Source of the DNA: Cudoniella acicularis
Lineage: Eukaryota > Ascomycota > Leotiomycetes > Helotiales > Helotiaceae
Direction of reading: 5' to 3'
Length of the DNA: 16,420 bases
Assembly (NCBI GenBank): GCA_013054445.1
Contig: JAAMPI010001292.1
Span: 1-16,420 of the forward strand
The notes under the pieces are model-generated. The model was not told the DNA's origin. It did not search any database and saw only the letters and a program-made list of their open reading frames with translations. The position numbers and the translations under genes were made by a program. The stretch's first letter is position 1, and each line of letters opens with the position of its first letter. Positions 1 through 10,341 of the stretch are shown here, piece after piece.

Positions 1-1414
1 CGGATGATTTTTCAATCTCTTCGCCATTTCGGCTGCCATGTATTCCTGTGCCATCTTCGAAGCAACTGTATCTTTGTAGAACATCGCAAACCCATAATTG
101 ATCGCAAATTCAATCTGCTTGCGATAATTTAGGAGAAACTCGGGGTTCTCGACCATTTTCTTAATTTCGTATTTCTTGTAGAAGTATTGACTGACATCGG
201 CGACGTCTACACCTTCATCGGCCTTGACTCCGCCAGAAGGATCGTCTTCTTCTCCTTCGGCGTTGACGGGGACTCGTGGCATAGGAGGGGTGATCCAGGT
301 ATTACTCCTGAAAACTGTTAGCGATAGGAAGATGGATCAGGGGGTCACGAAGATGGGCTCATACCTCATAAAACATTTGAGCTGCTTCGCAACTGTGGCT
401 ATTGTTAGTACCGTTCTGGGATGTAAGAAAGGAATGCTTGGACCTTTTTGGACCTGGGGCAAAATTTGGATTGCTGAAGATCCTGTTCCGAGGATCCCTA
501 CTCTTTTACCGGTGAGGTCGATGGATGCTGAAGCCATTAGCAACAATCTTCATGACAGTGCTTTTCAATTTACAATCCCATGCGGCTGAATGTAGCAGCG
601 ATCCCTTGAAGCTATTCAATCCATCTATATCAGGCCCTGTCTTTGGTGTTACTTCAAAAATTCTTTGGAAATTATGTAATTGAGACTTACATCTCCACTT
701 GTTGAGCAGGCCAGAGCCGTTCATGAGGACGTGGCACCAATCGGTGAGGACGGTGTCTCTAGTCTTGATTTTCACCTTGTATTGTCCCCGGTCTTCATCC
801 CACCTGGTTGATATGACTTGATGATTGAGCTTGATATACTTTCGCAGATGATATTTCTTTGCAAAGTCCACGAAGTATTGCTGGATCTCGGGGCCAAACT
901 TTGAAGTAATGTGTAAGTCTCACTCCTTACTACTCTTTTGTTCTGACTGATGAGGTGGGCGAAAATGCTATGCCTATCTGTGAAAATCAAACTCACAGCA
1001 TAATATGACTTCCAATCGGGCTTTGGTTCAAATGTGTAGGTGTAAATATGTGCTGGGCTACGCATCGAGTCAGTATGGAACCTAGGGATTAAACAATGAG
1101 CGAGTGCGTACACATCACAGGCACATCCTGGGTACCGATCTAGCTCACGAATCAGCTCTCTGAACACGGAAAAGAAATCTGCCTCTAGACCTACTCTCAT
1201 ACCAAGTGCCACCAATTTCATCATTCTTTTCGTAGCAAACAAGCTCATAGTTTTGCAATTGCCTCTCCATCTTGTACGCGGCACAAAGCCCCGTTGCACC
1301 AGCACCAATGTGGATGATTTTGATGTTTCTGGGTTGTGAATGCCATTGATTAAGAAGTCCGTTAGGCAGCCTTGTGTCTGAGCTGCCGCTCTGAGTATTT
1401 TCTATAGAGCTCAT
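1..1414 (-). CDS. Baeyer-Villiger type FAD/NADPH monooxygenase, partial (C-terminus beyond left edge)
   Basis: Predicted to insert one oxygen next to a ketone, giving an ester or lactone, using FAD and NADPH. I place eight exons: 1414-1195, 1139-1112, 1057-997, 898-691, 636-574, 527-444, 392-365 and 307-1. Seven introns of 46-98 bases have GT..AG ends. Together they give 333 uninterrupted residues running in frame to the edge. Seen: FAD Rossmann motif GAGATG at residues 37-42, then YEKNDEIGGTWYENRYPGC, typical of the family. The BVMO fingerprint FxGxxxHxxxWD matches exactly at 182-193 (FKGSLLHSAAWD). The second Rossmann motif is GILGTGSSA at 204-212. Family members are usually 500-650 residues, so roughly 200-300 are missing. 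The ATG at 1414 is the first in frame and gives a normal N-terminal extension. Exons 2 and 7 are each only 28 bases. The bZIP gene lies upstream on the same strand. The substrate cannot be read from the sequence. Confidence 0.93.
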
Positions 1415-1991
1415 TGAGAAGTTGGTGCCGATGACTTGTTCACTGAGTTTGGACTCCTGAATATGTGAACCAAGACGGCCGTGTGATGCGCTTTAAGTAT
1501 ACTATGATATTTTGCGAGTCATTTAAGAACTCCGATCAATCTATGTCCGCAAGCAGTTACTGACCTCACTCCGGGGTAGTTCCTTGAAACCGCATCGTTG
1601 GCACGAGAGTGGTGGTTCGAGAATTAAGCTGACATCGTTCGTAATGACATAAGCCAAACTTTGCGGGATGGGCTATGGATGGAATGTCTCCTGGTGGAAC
1701 TACATCCTCCTTGTCCCGGAACCTGTCTGCATCAGTTGTTCCGTATGCGACTGTGTTTTGAAGCTAAACCCTAATTATAATTTGAAATATCAGTAAGTGG
1801 TGTGGGTCATACCTTAGGTTCCCGAGTTACCCGACAATTTTCACACTTCCAAATAGGTCCGCACTTGGCCTAATACACAGGCGATTTCACTGAACATATA
1901 CAGGCTATGAAAAAATGGCTCGGAGTGGCCTATTTAATTGAGCATAGAGTTCTTATAGATTGCGGGGCAGTTACAGCTACCGTAATGCTCA
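1415..1991. other. Intergenic: BVMO promoter and bZIP 3' region
   Basis: This 577-base gap separates the bZIP stop codon (1992) from the BVMO start (1414), both on the minus strand. I found no convincing coding frame. It should hold the bZIP 3' untranslated region and terminator and the BVMO promoter. A CGGCCG palindrome at 1477-1482 is about 65 bases upstream of the BVMO start. I cannot assign any regulator to it. Confidence 0.6.
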
Positions 1992-3910
1992 CTATGATCG
2001 ATATCCTAAATTACAACCTTGAAAGCACGGATAATCTATAAAGAAACCCTCCTCAACCTTCCAGAATTGAAATGTACAAGCTTGCCTCTCTATCTCTCCT
2101 ACGATATCAAGGCTCGCCATAGAATTCGTAACTCCGTTTCGACCGAGGGCCTGCAATATGTCGCCGTTGTCGTTCGGGCCTAAGATTGAGGAAATTTTAC
2201 TCAAATCTTTTTCAGAAATCCCACCGGATTTATAGAAGGCGCCCAAAGGCTTAAGTGGGCTCCAATTAGGATTGACACGTTTGTAAAAATCGAGGGAGAC
2301 ACAATCTGGATCGATCTGGGCCGCATCACGTATCAAGACCGCGCGAACGTCGGGCCTAGAAGACTCTTAATTTAAGTCCAAATACTTTTTGAGGAAGGGG
2401 TGGTCAGGTCGTGATAAAATATGGATAGTAAATTCAAGATAAATAGAAAGAGGGAATCCAATATGGACGGTTTAGACTTACCAGACTAGCATCTTAATAG
2501 CTAGTCGATGAGGCATCAAGCGTTCGATATGTCGTGGACGCAGAAACGTGGGTACTTTTCGATAGGCTTCTTGAGTTAGGAGAACCTCCCACTATGGAAA
2601 AGAGCCATGATTAGTTACGTTCCATAAAAAGACAGTGATCTCTAGCCTGTGTAAACCGCCTCCCCTATTGAAGCTGGAAGTCAAAAGAGTACTTACTCGG
2701 AGATACAGATAGTGAACCCAGAATACCGCGAGAAACAGATGCATAGGCATTGGACCCCACGTCGACATGTAATAAAATAGTCGGAAAGAAAGTATGTCAG
2801 CTGGCTCTTTCGACAGAATACGAGAGAGAGATGGATCAGTGGTATCGAAACGGCCGGCCTTGTGCTCAGCTCTGGCTTCTCGTACTATATCGTCGTAGAC
2901 CAATTCGTGAAACGTTGAAGGAGGTTGACAATTTGGAAGCATCACAAACTCGGAAAATAGGTCTTCTGAAACACCTAAAAATGCGGGAATGTGCATTTCG
3001 CTGTGATCCTCTTGCCCTTTTCCCCGACTAAAAATATGCGGCCTGGGGTCTTTGTCACTCCACAGAGGAGTTTTGGTCGATTGGGAAGTTGATGATGGTT
3101 TTAAGGTGAGAGCCTCGTCAGCTGCATGACTATTGTTGACCGCCGTGTTCATCGTTGCATCAGGCAGAAAATCCTCTAATATAAAGGTTTCATGCTGAAC
3201 ATCTAGATGATTTGACGAGAAAGGGTCGTTACTCCCATGTTCAACTTGGTTGTCTTGTACTATCCCATGGTCAGGAATCAACATGACTCTCTGTTCAAAC
3301 GTTCCAAGATCCCAATCGTCTATTCCTGTCATAAATGGTGTGCTGGTAAGATGAAGCTGGTCAGAGTGTCTGTACACATCAGTGACATGGCAATAAACTT
3401 ATCCTGAAATGGGGGCAAATACTCAACGTGAGCCACGCCTTCCACTGGCAGTCTTTCTGCGCTGTTGTTGGGATTTGATATGAGAAAATTTCCGGCCGGC
3501 GTGTTTCCACCACCATTCTTGTATATCTGTGAAGTAAAATTCGGTAGATTTATTTCTTGTTCATTGGAGGTATTGTCGCCGCTTCCAGTGGAAGGTGGAG
3601 CTTTATTTCCTGGTTCACTTTCCTGGTACCTTTCAATAGCCCCTCCTTGTACTTTAGAAATGCTTTGAATGCGTTCTAAGCGTGCAGCTAAGCTTTTGCA
3701 CTGCTCTTTCAGGAGAGTGCGCTCTTCAATCAAAGCAAGACAGCGTGCATCAGCTTGAAAGTCGGAGCTGAGTACCTTCACTTTGTCTTCAAGCTCCTTT
3801 ATATATTCCTTATGTCGTTTACGATGCTCTCGCTGAGCATTGCGATCTGTCGCTCTTTTGCGCTCCGTTCGAGAAGCAGATGTTCTGACAGTTCCTGTTT
3901 GTCGCGGCAT
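1992..3910 (-). CDS. bZIP transcription factor with DUF3425-type C-terminal region
   Basis: A DNA-binding regulator expected to act in the nucleus. I place four exons: 3910-3399, 3342-2697, 2591-2482 and 2355-1992, giving 543 residues ending at TAG. Seen: a basic region at about 14-35 (TERKRATDRNAQREHRKRHK) followed by a heptad-like zipper to about residue 80. A low-complexity linker comes next. From about residue 300 to 500 the pattern is that of fungal DUF3425 proteins (LFLAVFWVHYLYLRW, EAYRKVPTFLRPRHIERLMPH, then VWPDVRAVLIRD). The last two introns (2696-2592, 2481-2356) restore this pattern exactly across their junctions. The first intron (3398-3343, donor GTTTAT, acceptor TACCAG) is the least certain; it has a CTGAC branch-like motif and keeps frame. 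The gene lies between the BVMO and the hydrolase, so it is a plausible local regulator; that is inference. Confidence 0.9.
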
Positions 3911-5896
3911 TTTGGTGTTATGGTAATGGAATAGTTGTCCTATACCTAGTCAAGTATTGTTAGAAATTATCTTCAAGCTATTTTGTAATATAGACTAAGT
4001 AAATTTAGATTTTGGGCGCCTCCAATAGCTTCCTGTTCTAAAAAATGAAATAAAAAAATAAAGTGACGGTACCGTGATTTTCTTCATAGATTTAGAGAAA
4101 AGGTGCCACAATTGAGTATAGCCGAAGTACAACCGATTGCAAGTTTCATAAGCAATCCACTTCACAGTTAAGGTTCACTACGGTTTTTTTCACAGACGCG
4201 CAATTTGCACAAACAATATGCCTCTATATATCCGTTGGCACTGCTCGCATTAAAAATATTGAGAAATGGTAGAGTCTAAGGATGGAGGAAAATGAAAGCA
4301 CTAGAAGTTTGGAGCTCAAGATCTTAGTCTCCGGCCCGGGTAGGTCGCACACCCCAAGTAGGGAAGCCGGGTACTACCGGAATCCAGACTTACCGTATAT
4401 GGAATAGAGTACGATACCAGGGGGAAGCGGGGTAGTACCCGGGGTTGGAAGGTACCGTATATGGAATAGAGTATGATACGAGAGGGGAAGGGGGGCGGAT
4501 CGGAAGCTACCGTATCTAGAATAGAATTGCAGCAGCGCCAAGGGAAGGCAAGTCCGGACCCCAGCAGTGCGGGGATAGTCATGGATCTTAAACAAATGAA
4601 CACAAGGTAATTCGTTCCGTTTCATACCCGCGAACCGTGACTTTTGTTCTCGTATCCGTAACTCGTACATCGTTTCCCCTATGCAACACGTGAGCGGGCA
4701 CCGTCACTGTCTGGTCCTTTAAACAATCGTAAGTAATGCTCCAAAATGAAGATATTTTTTTAGAACTTTCAGTCCCGTGGTCTAAAATTTCGAATGAACT
4801 CAAAGCTGCAAGCAGATATAGCATGACATTCCCGTGGGAGCCCTTGAACTTTTTTGGACTCTGAGTCTTTGGGATATGATTACAGGAAGATAACGCAGAT
4901 AGCATTGAATTCTCCTATTACGCGTGCAGGCTTACAGAATTGGAATTCCCCTGAAAATCCTAACGAATGCTACGTTCCAGAATTGGGATTGTACTCTATA
5001 CAGACGCAAGTGTCGAATGGCTTGTGTTTCTCTTTCGGTGTACGTATGACCGAATTCACAATGCTACTTCCATCTCAACGGTGTCAACTAATTGGTTCAT
5101 GAAGGAGCGTCTGTAGGAAATTTGCGTGTGGAGACTTCAGGCCTAGGTGTCTTGGCTTCTTGGCTTCTAGTGTGTTTTGAGGGGTTCTTCGATTGATGAG
5201 ACCTCGTCCCTTGTTTGCACATCGGAAACGTTGTTGCAGGTCACGAGAGCACAATAAATCACGTTGAAAAAAAAGAGATATTCCTGTTAACTCTTCCTAG
5301 CACTGGTTCCATTCTCTCAATACGGAAGGTGATGCTAAAGCGAGCACCAAACTAGAATTGGTAAGGAGTACGAGTACGATATTACGTATACGACGCATCC
5401 ATCATGGCTGAGAGGCTAATGTGGGGCCCGATCTCAGTAGCCAATAGAACCACTCTATTTGAAAGACAGCAGCGAAATCCCTAATTTCCTAGCCACTCTA
5501 CATGTATTTTTGTTGCTCCGCTTCGAGAGGAGAATTTGAATGCAAGTGAACACCCTGAAGTGGAGTATCTGACGCAAATCCAAGCCGATCCCAAATGTGG
5601 CGCTTCCGTTGGCTTGCCATACCCGCAACTTCCCTGCAATGCATCCCCTTCGCACCACATTAACCTGCACCGAATGAGCACGATGGAGAGTGTTGGCACC
5701 AGGGTTGGTGAAGGGGGCCTTTGTAGCCTTGCTGGCGTATGACATTTACGGGGTAATGTGGTACGAGGCGGCACGCTTGGATTTCGCGACGAGTTCCAAT
5801 AGAGTGAATGATATTGAACATATATTCAGTCCTCGGACCTCATGGGACATACGTGTATTTGATACATTTGGCGTTGAATATTTTTGGCGGTTCACA
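3911..5896. other. Long intergenic region between divergent bZIP and hydrolase genes
   Basis: Nearly 2 kb with no gene I can support. Open frames here are short, mostly lack a good ATG, and overlap one another on both strands without recognisable motifs. The region contains the three-copy tandem repeat at 4391-4530. It should also hold the divergent promoters of the bZIP gene (minus) and the hydrolase gene (plus). A TATA-like stretch (ACATATATTC) lies near 5818-5827, about 75 bases before the hydrolase ATG. A block at 5455-5745 is open on both strands but matches nothing I recognise. Confidence 0.6.
4391..4530. repeat. Three imperfect tandem repeat copies, period about 55-62 bases
   Basis: Copies start at 4391, 4453 and 4508. 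Each opens with TACCGTAT followed by (A/C)T(G/A)GAATAGA. The first two agree at 27 of their first 29 bases and both carry a G-rich tail (GGGGAAG...). The third is more diverged after its first 18 bases. The bases just before copies one and two also resemble each other (GTACTACC / GTAGTACC), suggesting a degraded extra unit upstream. Short overlapping minus-strand frames here come from the repeat and are not genes. Confidence 0.8.
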
Positions 5897-8800
5897 ATGG
5901 TTGTAAGTTCATCTTTCAGATCGCCACCTCAAATATGTTATCTGGTTTCTTATATTGCAAATTAGTTCATCAAGAATATCCAGGCTATCGCCATTAACCT
6001 AGTCAGCTACGCTGGATGCTACGCAATCCAGGATACATTTCAAGCTTCTTTCAAGGACCCGGAAAATATCTATCGCCCTTCAGTTCGGTACTGGTGAGCT
6101 CACATATGACATCGGATGACACCGAAGAGAAACTGACGTTTTAAACAGGCTGCCAGATGCTTCAGTGTCTACGGATGTCCTCAAAAATGATCTTGAAGAC
6201 TTAGCCAGGATCGGGATGGGAGGCTTTGAATTAGTGCCTTTCTACCTCTATGGCCTACCTGCAGGAGGGCAAACTCCAACCGACGTAGGTCCTAAAAATT
6301 TGCCTCTTGTACAGGTTGATCTCATCACTGCCGATATTCAAGTTATCCTAGTACATTGAGCGCCCACAGCTGCCCTATACCTTTTCTCAAACGGGACATT
6401 GCTGACAGAGGATATTGCTAGTGGAACGTATATGGTTATGGCACCCCTGCTTATAAACAAGTCTTCAATGCGGCCCTTCAGGCGGCCCAAGATCAGCAAC
6501 TGCTAATGAGCTTTGCTCTCGGCGCGAATCAAGGACAGGGAAGTCCAGCTAAGATGGAATCTACGGGGCTCGCGAAAGAATTGGTTGGCTTAATTTGTAT
6601 TCTCTTCCGAAGTGAGCAAAACTAAAAGATTCTAGGCATACTCAAGCATTATCGTGCCATCTGGATCTAAATTTTCAGGGAATCTTGATCTCCCTCTTGA
6701 CCATCCTCCTAGCGAAGCTAGCATCTCAAGTTTCATGCATCCGACCGTAGCTCGCATCGACCAGAAGCTTATCGCTGTAATTGCAGCTCGAATTGAGCGT
6801 GGTAAGGATACTGATCCGTTTATATTCCATGCTTTTCTAATCATATACACTCGCAGTCGTCGAATCGACCTATTTGATTGTATCTGCGGACTACTTACTA
6901 CCAGTCAACAATACATATCTTGAAGAAAAGTCTCTGGTTGACATCACTTCCAACGTCATAGATGGAAAGTTATCATTTCAGCCACCACACACAGGTGACT
7001 GGCAAATCATGGCCTTTTACGAGAGGTACACGAATCAGAGGTCTTGCTCTGGAGCCCTAAACCCAGATAGTATTATCGGAAATGGGTCTTGGATCGTGGA
7101 TCATTTTAGTGATGCGGGTGCCAAGGTCACTACTGATTTCATTGATCAGAATATTCTTGATCGCAGCAACCAGAAGGCGCTTGCTAAATTTGGACAATAC
7201 GGTAAGCAAACCTCCGCCACTTGATTGACTTGGCTCCTGATATCACCGTGTAGCCTGGGAAGACAGTATGGAAATGATAGCCGCTGCATGGTGGACACCA
7301 GACTTCCTGTCCGAATTCAAAGCAAGACGAGGTTATGATTTCACCAAATACCTGCCATTCATCTACAACGGCGAGAATTTCTGGGGACAACTCGTTCCAA
7401 CTACATCAACCGAACCTTGTTGGGGGCTGGAACGGATGGCGGCCAGAGTGCCAATGATGATTATAGGACTACACTTAACGAGCTCTATCAAAGATATATT
7501 GGGCATATGCAAGACTGGTCTCACAGGAAAGGTCTCAAGTTTTCGAATCAGCCTGCTTATAACTTGCCACTTGATATGGTAAGATGCTCCTCACTACAAC
7601 TTCAATTTCCTTGTAATATATACATATAGAATTAAAAGAGAAAATACAGCACATGAGCTCATATTTTGCACAGGCCGCGGATATTCCACTCATCGATACT
7701 CCAGAAACCGAGTCACTGGGTTTTCCCACCCTCGATCAGCTTCGTCAATTTACTGGTTCCGCTCACATCTCCAATAAAAAGATTATCTCTTCAGAAACCG
7801 GAGCTCTTACAAGAGGCGCTTCCGCATATTCTCAATCGATGCCGGCTCTTCTAGCGACGATCAACATGCAATTACTTGCTGGTATTAATGAGTTTGTTTT
7901 GCATGGGTCGCCGTACTCAGGCGATTACGCGGGAACCACATGGCCGGGTTACACGCCGTTCTTCTACACCGTCACCGATATGCATTCGAAATGTCAGCCT
8001 GCTTGGAATACATATAAGTCTTCCATGGACTATGTGGCGAGGAATAGCATGATTTCACGACTTGGAACTGCGAAAATTGACCTCGCTTTCTTGACATCAG
8101 CTAACGCCTTTACGTTTCCGCTTCTTGATACCTCCTCGTTGGCAAGTGCTGGTAAGTTTCTCTCTCATCTCGTTGAACCAGACCTACACTCATTCATAAC
8201 GAGGGTATTCCTACGAGTACATCGGGCCCACAAACCTCAATCTCGAATCGTCAACTATCCAAAACAAGGTCCTCTCACCCGACGGTCCCGCATTCAGGGC
8301 ATTAGTGATCGACGGTGCCGGTTCCCTCCCATACGATACTGTATCTCAGCTTGAAGACTACGCCAAACTGGGCTTTCCGATTATTTTCTTGAAATCAGTC
8401 CCAACTAGTGTCAGCGGTGTTTGTCTTTCACCTAGCTGCGATGCTAAGGCATTTCAGACTCGCTTGAACAAACTCGTTGCCCAATACCCCAAAACCATCA
8501 AGATCAGCCCCTCACTCGATACCCTCCCTCAAGCTCTGTCCACGCTTGGGGTTAAGCCCAGAGTGGTGTTCACCGATGACAGTTGGTTCCACACCATGTG
8601 GAAAAGCGGCGCAGATTCCTCCGCCGATTACATCTACTTCTGGAATCCGAACTCTGCTACAGAAACGAGCCTCAGTGTCGAATTCTCGGAAACCCGATAT
8701 CCATATAAAGTCGACACTTGGACCGGAACTTATAGTCCTATCATCAAATACAAAAGAGATGGATCGACGATTTCAATGGCGATGGCTCTCAATGGTAACG

Positions 8801-9501
8801 CCAGCACTATTATCGCCTTCCCTATAGACAAAACCTTCCATGGCCAGCGATCGCCAAGTCTTTCGGTTACAGATTCAAGCGAGAATGTTCTTGCATTTGG
8901 TAATGAAGATGAGAGTATCACTGCTCAAGCCGTTGGCGATGGTTCCATCACGCTATCAAATGGCAAGGTTGTGCACATCCAAGCTAAAGTCCCCATGGCA
9001 TCCACGCTCGAAACTTGGAACGTTACAATCGAAGACTGGCACCCTACATCCGACCTCTCAAGCACACATACTGAAATCACCAACCACACCATTCTCAACT
9101 CCAAAATTAAGCCCTGGACAGAATACAACCTCCCCAATGTGTCCGGAATCGGTCACTACACCACTGTCTTTAGTCTCTCGTCCCCGAACGCTAAGCTTTC
9201 ACTTGGTACTATTCAGCACACCGTCAAAGTTTCTCTCAACGACCGCGAACTCCCGCCAATCGATCTCTTCAATCCAATCATCGACATCTCGGCTTATTCT
9301 CGAATCGGCAAAAATCAATTGCAAATTGATGTGTCAACTACGCTTTTCAATGCCGTGAAGTCCCGAGGCTCGACTATCATGACGACCGGGGTTCCTGCTT
9401 CACAGGCCAATGCACTGTTGTCTGAGAATACTACTAGTGTCGAGTATGGATTATTAGGACCCATAGTTGTAACGCCTTTTAAGGTTGTGAAGGTGGCATG
9501 A
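5897..9501 (+). CDS. Secreted glycoside hydrolase, GH106-like (alpha-L-rhamnosidase-type) family
   Basis: Probably an extracellular enzyme removing a sugar, likely rhamnose, from a plant glycoside. Ten exons: 5897-5902, 5966-6093, 6149-6284, 6422-6583, 6636-6801, 6857-7201, 7254-7393, 7447-7578, 7674-8151 and 8204-9501, giving 996 residues, a normal family length. The first exon is only ATG GTT; the rest of the signal peptide (IKNIQAIAINLVSYAGC) follows the first intron. Seen: RYWLPDASVSTDVLKND near 43-59, then GMGGFELVPFY, SFALGANQGQG, FYERYTNQRSC, NGSWIVDHFS, AAAWWTPDFLSEFKARRGYD and QPAYNLPLDM. The C-terminal part (about 878-948) looks like a beta-sandwich sugar-binding module. Several N-glycosylation sequons fit secretion. 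Weak points: the frame change at 7394-7446 may be a 53-base intron or a lesion, and donor GTTGGC at 6584 and acceptor ACGAG at 8203 are non-standard. Family assignment is from remembered motifs; the exact sugar is inference. Confidence 0.82.
7394..7446 (+). other. Doubtful splice or frameshift point inside the hydrolase gene
   Basis: Before this point the hydrolase reads in one frame (NGENFWGQL); after it, in another (SANDDYRTTLNELYQ). Removing exactly 53 bases with GT..AG ends restores frame, but the donor GTTCCA is weak and the acceptor GGCCAG lacks a pyrimidine tract. The downstream frame also stays coding-like inside the proposed intron (GAGTDGGQ), which fits a single-base insertion or two-base deletion better than splicing. 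Confidence 0.6.
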
Positions 9502-9728
9502 ATGGTAACGGCGACTAAGACCTTGCTTATCCTCGCTTGAGAGAAAGGGGCAAAATCCTCAGAAACCTTAGTGTCCTTCCCTCAGTCCCTCACATTCACA
9601 AATCAATACGAACTCTTTGTCCGTAGCGATAAACACATGAAAGCAATCTCACTCAGGTTCTCGCTAAATAAAATATCATTTTGCGGCTCTACTTGACGCC
9701 TCTGCATCTACTTAATGTTCTAGTACCC

Positions 9729-9922
9729 TGTCACGACCCGAGGTCACCTGAGCAGTCATGTGACTGGCTGATCATGGGGATCATGCGATCCATGGAGCGA
9801 GTGATCCAGATGATCCAGGAACCACCACCTATATAGCCATATAGTTTTCCCTTTGTGGAGCTGTGTGCTCAACTTCATTCTCAACATCGCGCATAATCTC
9901 TTTTCTGGGGATTAGGTTGACA
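9729..9922 (+). mobile_element. Candidate solo LTR or LTR fragment
   Basis: The stretch opens with TGTCACGACCCGAGG and could end at TGACA (9918-9922), giving matching TGTCA/TGACA ends as in fungal LTR retrotransposons. It contains a promoter-like CTATATAGCCATATAG at 9829-9844 and is rich in GATC/GATCC words. I see no clean target-site duplication (TACCC on the left, TGCAG on the right), so the right boundary is uncertain. No internal retroelement coding sequence adjoins it. Confidence 0.45.
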
Positions 9923-9923
9923 T

Positions 9924-9936
9924 GCAGATCATCTGC
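9924..9936. repeat. Short perfect palindrome GCAGATCATCTGC
   Basis: Six-base arms GCAGAT and ATCTGC flank a single C, directly after the proposed LTR end. It could be a binding site or chance; nothing ties it to a function. Confidence 0.5.
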
Positions 9937-10341
9937 GTGCGTCCACTCAAGGGGAGCCTCATCTCCTGGGGGAATTGTGAAATTAATAATAGAACAAATT
10001 GGCTAGTTGTGGAATGGAGTGGAGAGATTTTAGAGCGTAATGAACTGCTATGAGGTGACCATAGAGAGGTTCAAGTTAGAGAAAGTTTCGCCAGACGACT
10101 GTACTTTATTATTAGCGATTGGAATCCGGCCTTCCTACTTCAGGTACATTTCCTCGACCACTCACGTGCTCCGCGGTAGTATCGGGAAGGGTGCGCACTA
10201 TGTCCCCGGTTTTTGGACCAAGCCTCGAGAGCGGCGGGGCCGGTGGATGTATAACCAGTAGACATAACCAGGATGAAATAGACAGATGCTGCTGAATTGA
10301 CAGTTACTGTACAATTTAATACGACAACAGTGCAAGAAAAT

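Larger units (their letters stand above)
9502..10341. other. Intergenic region after hydrolase, before FAH-family gene
   Basis: No gene is supported here. A short ATG frame at 10040-10261 has no recognisable motif. The left part should hold the hydrolase 3' untranslated region. The centre carries a possible LTR remnant (9729-9922). The last 80 bases precede the FAH-family ATG and should hold its promoter and leader. Confidence 0.6.

Noticed and set aside
224..589. Plus-strand frame opposite the BVMO
   Set aside because: Shadow of the BVMO exons on the other strand; it crosses several of that gene's introns and has no motif.
1598..1640. tRNA-like GGTTCGAGAAT
   Set aside because: Lacks the rest of a B box, an A box and a pairing acceptor stem.
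4316..4670. Overlapping minus-strand open frames over the tandem repeat
   Set aside because: They arise from the repeat in two frames, show repeated low-complexity peptides and no family motif.
4854..5102. Plus-strand frame of 82 codons
   Set aside because: It has no ATG near its start, no motif and no spliced partner that I can find.
5455..5774. Overlapping frames on both strands before the hydrolase gene
   Set aside because: Openness on several frames at once suggests base composition; the peptides match nothing I know, and the hydrolase start at 5897 does not need them.
10040..10261. Plus-strand ATG frame of 73 codons
   Set aside because: No domain, no neighbour logic and overlapping minus-strand frames of equal quality; likely chance.
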